This document shows, one piece after another, positions 4,954 through 5,796 of a stretch of DNA of 5,796 bases. The notes beneath the pieces are model-generated. The model saw only the letters and a program-made list of their open reading frames with translations. It searched no databases and had not been told where the DNA came from. Within the stretch, counting starts at the first letter, position 1; every line of letters starts with the position of its first letter. Where the stretch lies: positions 1 to 5,796 of the forward strand of contig JALPXQ010000075.1 of NCBI GenBank assembly GCA_023271515.1. The letters run 5' to 3'. The position numbers were made by a program, and so were the translations under genes. Source of the stretch: Dehalococcoidia bacterium (GTDB taxonomy: Bacteria > Chloroflexota > Dehalococcoidia > SZUA-161 > SpSt-899).

Positions 4954-5796
4954 TGGTATTCCTCCAGGATCTAGCCTTTCAGACTTTGCTAACAACCGGC
5001 GTAGTTCCTCTGCTTTTTGCTTGTTGATTTTTCCTTTATTCAAAGCTACAGCAATCGTCTGAAGCCCCAAATCTCGATAAGTCGAAGCTATTGCCGGCGC
5101 TCTTTTTTCCAGAGCATCGAGGTGCTTGCCGATGGTTCCCAGGTCGCCACGGGCTATGGGGCCGGTGAGACAATCCGGCAGTCCGACATTCTCGATATTA
5201 TTGATCGTCCCTCGAAGCAACGGTAGCAGTGCTTGTGTTGCCTCTGAGGTTGGGACCCCAAAGAACCCCCAGAGGTCGGTGGCCATCTTGACTAAGGTAA
5301 CCATGTAGTTGCAGGCGATCACGGCGGCGGCGTGGTAAAGCACCTTGTCCCCCGGAGCAAGCACCACCCAGTGCCCGTCCAGAGAGCCTGCCATTTTCTT
5401 GAGGACTTCCAGAAGCGGCCCTTCGGCCTCCAGCGCAAAGGTGGAGCCGGGGAGATTATCGATGGCATGAGTCATGCTGGCAAAGGTCTGGAGGGGGTGG
5501 AAGGCGCCGACTTGGGCACCATCGCCTTTGGCCTTCTCCAGCACATCGAGTGAGTCAGCCCCACTGCAGTGGACCACGCTCTGCCCCGGGTGCCATTTGA
5601 TCTCGGTAATCACCTGGGGGATGACATCATCGGTGGTGGTCACAAAGACAAGCTCTGCGCTATTTGCTACCTCTTGTTTGCTGTCGTATGACCGGCAGCC
5701 GCTGACCCTAGCTGCCAGCTTATCTGCCGATGATCTGGTGCGGCTGGCCACCGCCACCACCGGGTATCCCTTTTCCTGCAGGTGCACCGCCAGGGC
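4603..5796 (-). CDS. panD: PanG-like Rossmann/DUF2520 oxidoreductase fused in frame to aspartate 1-decarboxylase (5' partial)
   Basis: The frame stays open to the window edge and gives 397 residues; the true start lies outside. The first visible residues (ALAVHLQEKGYPVVAVASR) are the end of the first Rossmann helix and strand 2, so only the glycine-rich N-terminus, roughly 16 residues, is missing. Visible residues 1 to about 270 match the Rossmann-like/DUF2520 family (COG5495): VASRT at 17-20 suggests NADP binding, with HCSGA (77-80), GAFHPLQTF (97-105), YHAAAVIACNY (154-164) and LTGPIARGD (210-218). After a linker of about 10 residues, a complete PanD of 116 residues starts at residue 282. 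It has YEGS, where Gly23-Ser24 (PanD numbering) is the self-cleavage site that forms the pyruvoyl group, plus Lys8, Arg53, Tyr57 and NGAAAR. PanD converts L-aspartate to beta-alanine. Relatives called PanG act as ketopantoate reductases, so that role is inferred here from family and from panB next door. All products are expected in the cytoplasm. The single reading frame is seen directly; whether one polypeptide is made is not known. Confidence 0.9.
   Translation of the reverse strand, partial: ALAVHLQEKGYPVVAVASRTRSSADKLAARVSGCRSYDSKQEVANSAELVFVTTTDDVIPQVITEIKWHPGQSVVHCSGADSLDVLEKAKGDGAQVGAFHPLQTFASMTHAIDNLPGSTFALEAEGPLLEVLKKMAGSLDGHWVVLAPGDKVLYHAAAVIACNYMVTLVKMATDLWGFFGVPTSEATQALLPLLRGTINNIENVGLPDCLTGPIARGDLGTIGKHLDALEKRAPAIASTYRDLGLQTIAVALNKGKINKQKAEELRRLLAKSERLDPGGIPMRMMLKGKIHRARVTEANIAYEGSITIDRTLMEAADILPYEMVHVLDVTNGARLETYAIKGEGGEICINGAAARRVRKGDTVIILAYHLVPEEEARYSHPKLVYVNSQNEVVSREP
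4953..4968 (-). promoter_or_regulatory. Internal ribosome binding site at the PanG/PanD junction
   Basis: The minus strand reads CCTGGAGGAATACCAATG, with GGAGG at 4965-4961 and the ATG beginning at 4953. The same bases encode the linker residues PGGIP between the two modules. A clean Shine-Dalgarno at the exact boundary suggests panD was, or still is, translated on its own. In another frame, TGA sits about 24 bp upstream of this ATG, so a single-base change there could separate the two genes. Confidence 0.5.

Noticed and set aside
5785..5787. GTG as start of the PanG-like protein
   Set aside because: It falls within the first Rossmann helix (ALAVHLQEKG); the family needs the nucleotide-binding glycine strand before it, which is outside the window.

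Overview
This is a mid-GC bacterial (possibly archaeal) window in which every supported gene is on the minus strand. From high to low coordinates it holds a pantothenate (vitamin B5) biosynthesis block, a gene-free spacer of about 600 bp with inverted repeats, a broken gene for an exported cysteine peptidase, a lipoprotein-like repeat gene, and a poorly coding left end. The style of PanB, its pairing with a Rossmann/DUF2520 protein, and the secreted repeat and C39-like proteins suggest Chloroflexota, perhaps a Dehalococcoidia-like lineage. That assignment is an impression, not a demonstration; no rRNA or other marker gene is present.

Right part (3680-5796): a Rossmann-like/DUF2520 (COG5495-type, PanG-like) protein is joined in frame to a complete aspartate 1-decarboxylase (PanD). 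Its extreme N-terminus lies beyond the window. PanB (ketopantoate hydroxymethyltransferase) follows 95 bp downstream. Together they could supply three of the four pantothenate steps: PanB makes ketopantoate, the PanG-like part may reduce it to pantoate, and PanD makes beta-alanine. The ligase PanC is not in the window. A good ribosome binding site and ATG sit at the module junction, so PanD may also be made alone.

Middle (3077-3679): no convincing gene. It contains two tandem hairpins (3479-3535), a 92-bp imperfect palindrome (3246-3337), and weak promoter-like sites.

Left-middle (1780-3076): reading across three frames reconstructs one gene of about 432 codons: signal peptide, N-terminal domain, then a C39/papain-like peptidase domain with NCGPAT and HWVAVEGY motifs. 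It is interrupted by an apparent 1-nt deletion in the signal-peptide region, an in-frame TGA, and an apparent 1-nt deletion in a G6 run. I call it a pseudogene; sequencing error or recoding are the alternatives.

Left (459-1706): a 415-aa exported protein with seven tandem repeats of 43-61 residues, probably a seven-bladed beta-propeller. Six of the seven repeats carry Cys where the remaining repeat has Asp. A strong hairpin separates it from the peptidase pseudogene. The first 458 bp hold no intact gene, but 311 to about 455 has a codon-like open tail with no start codon.
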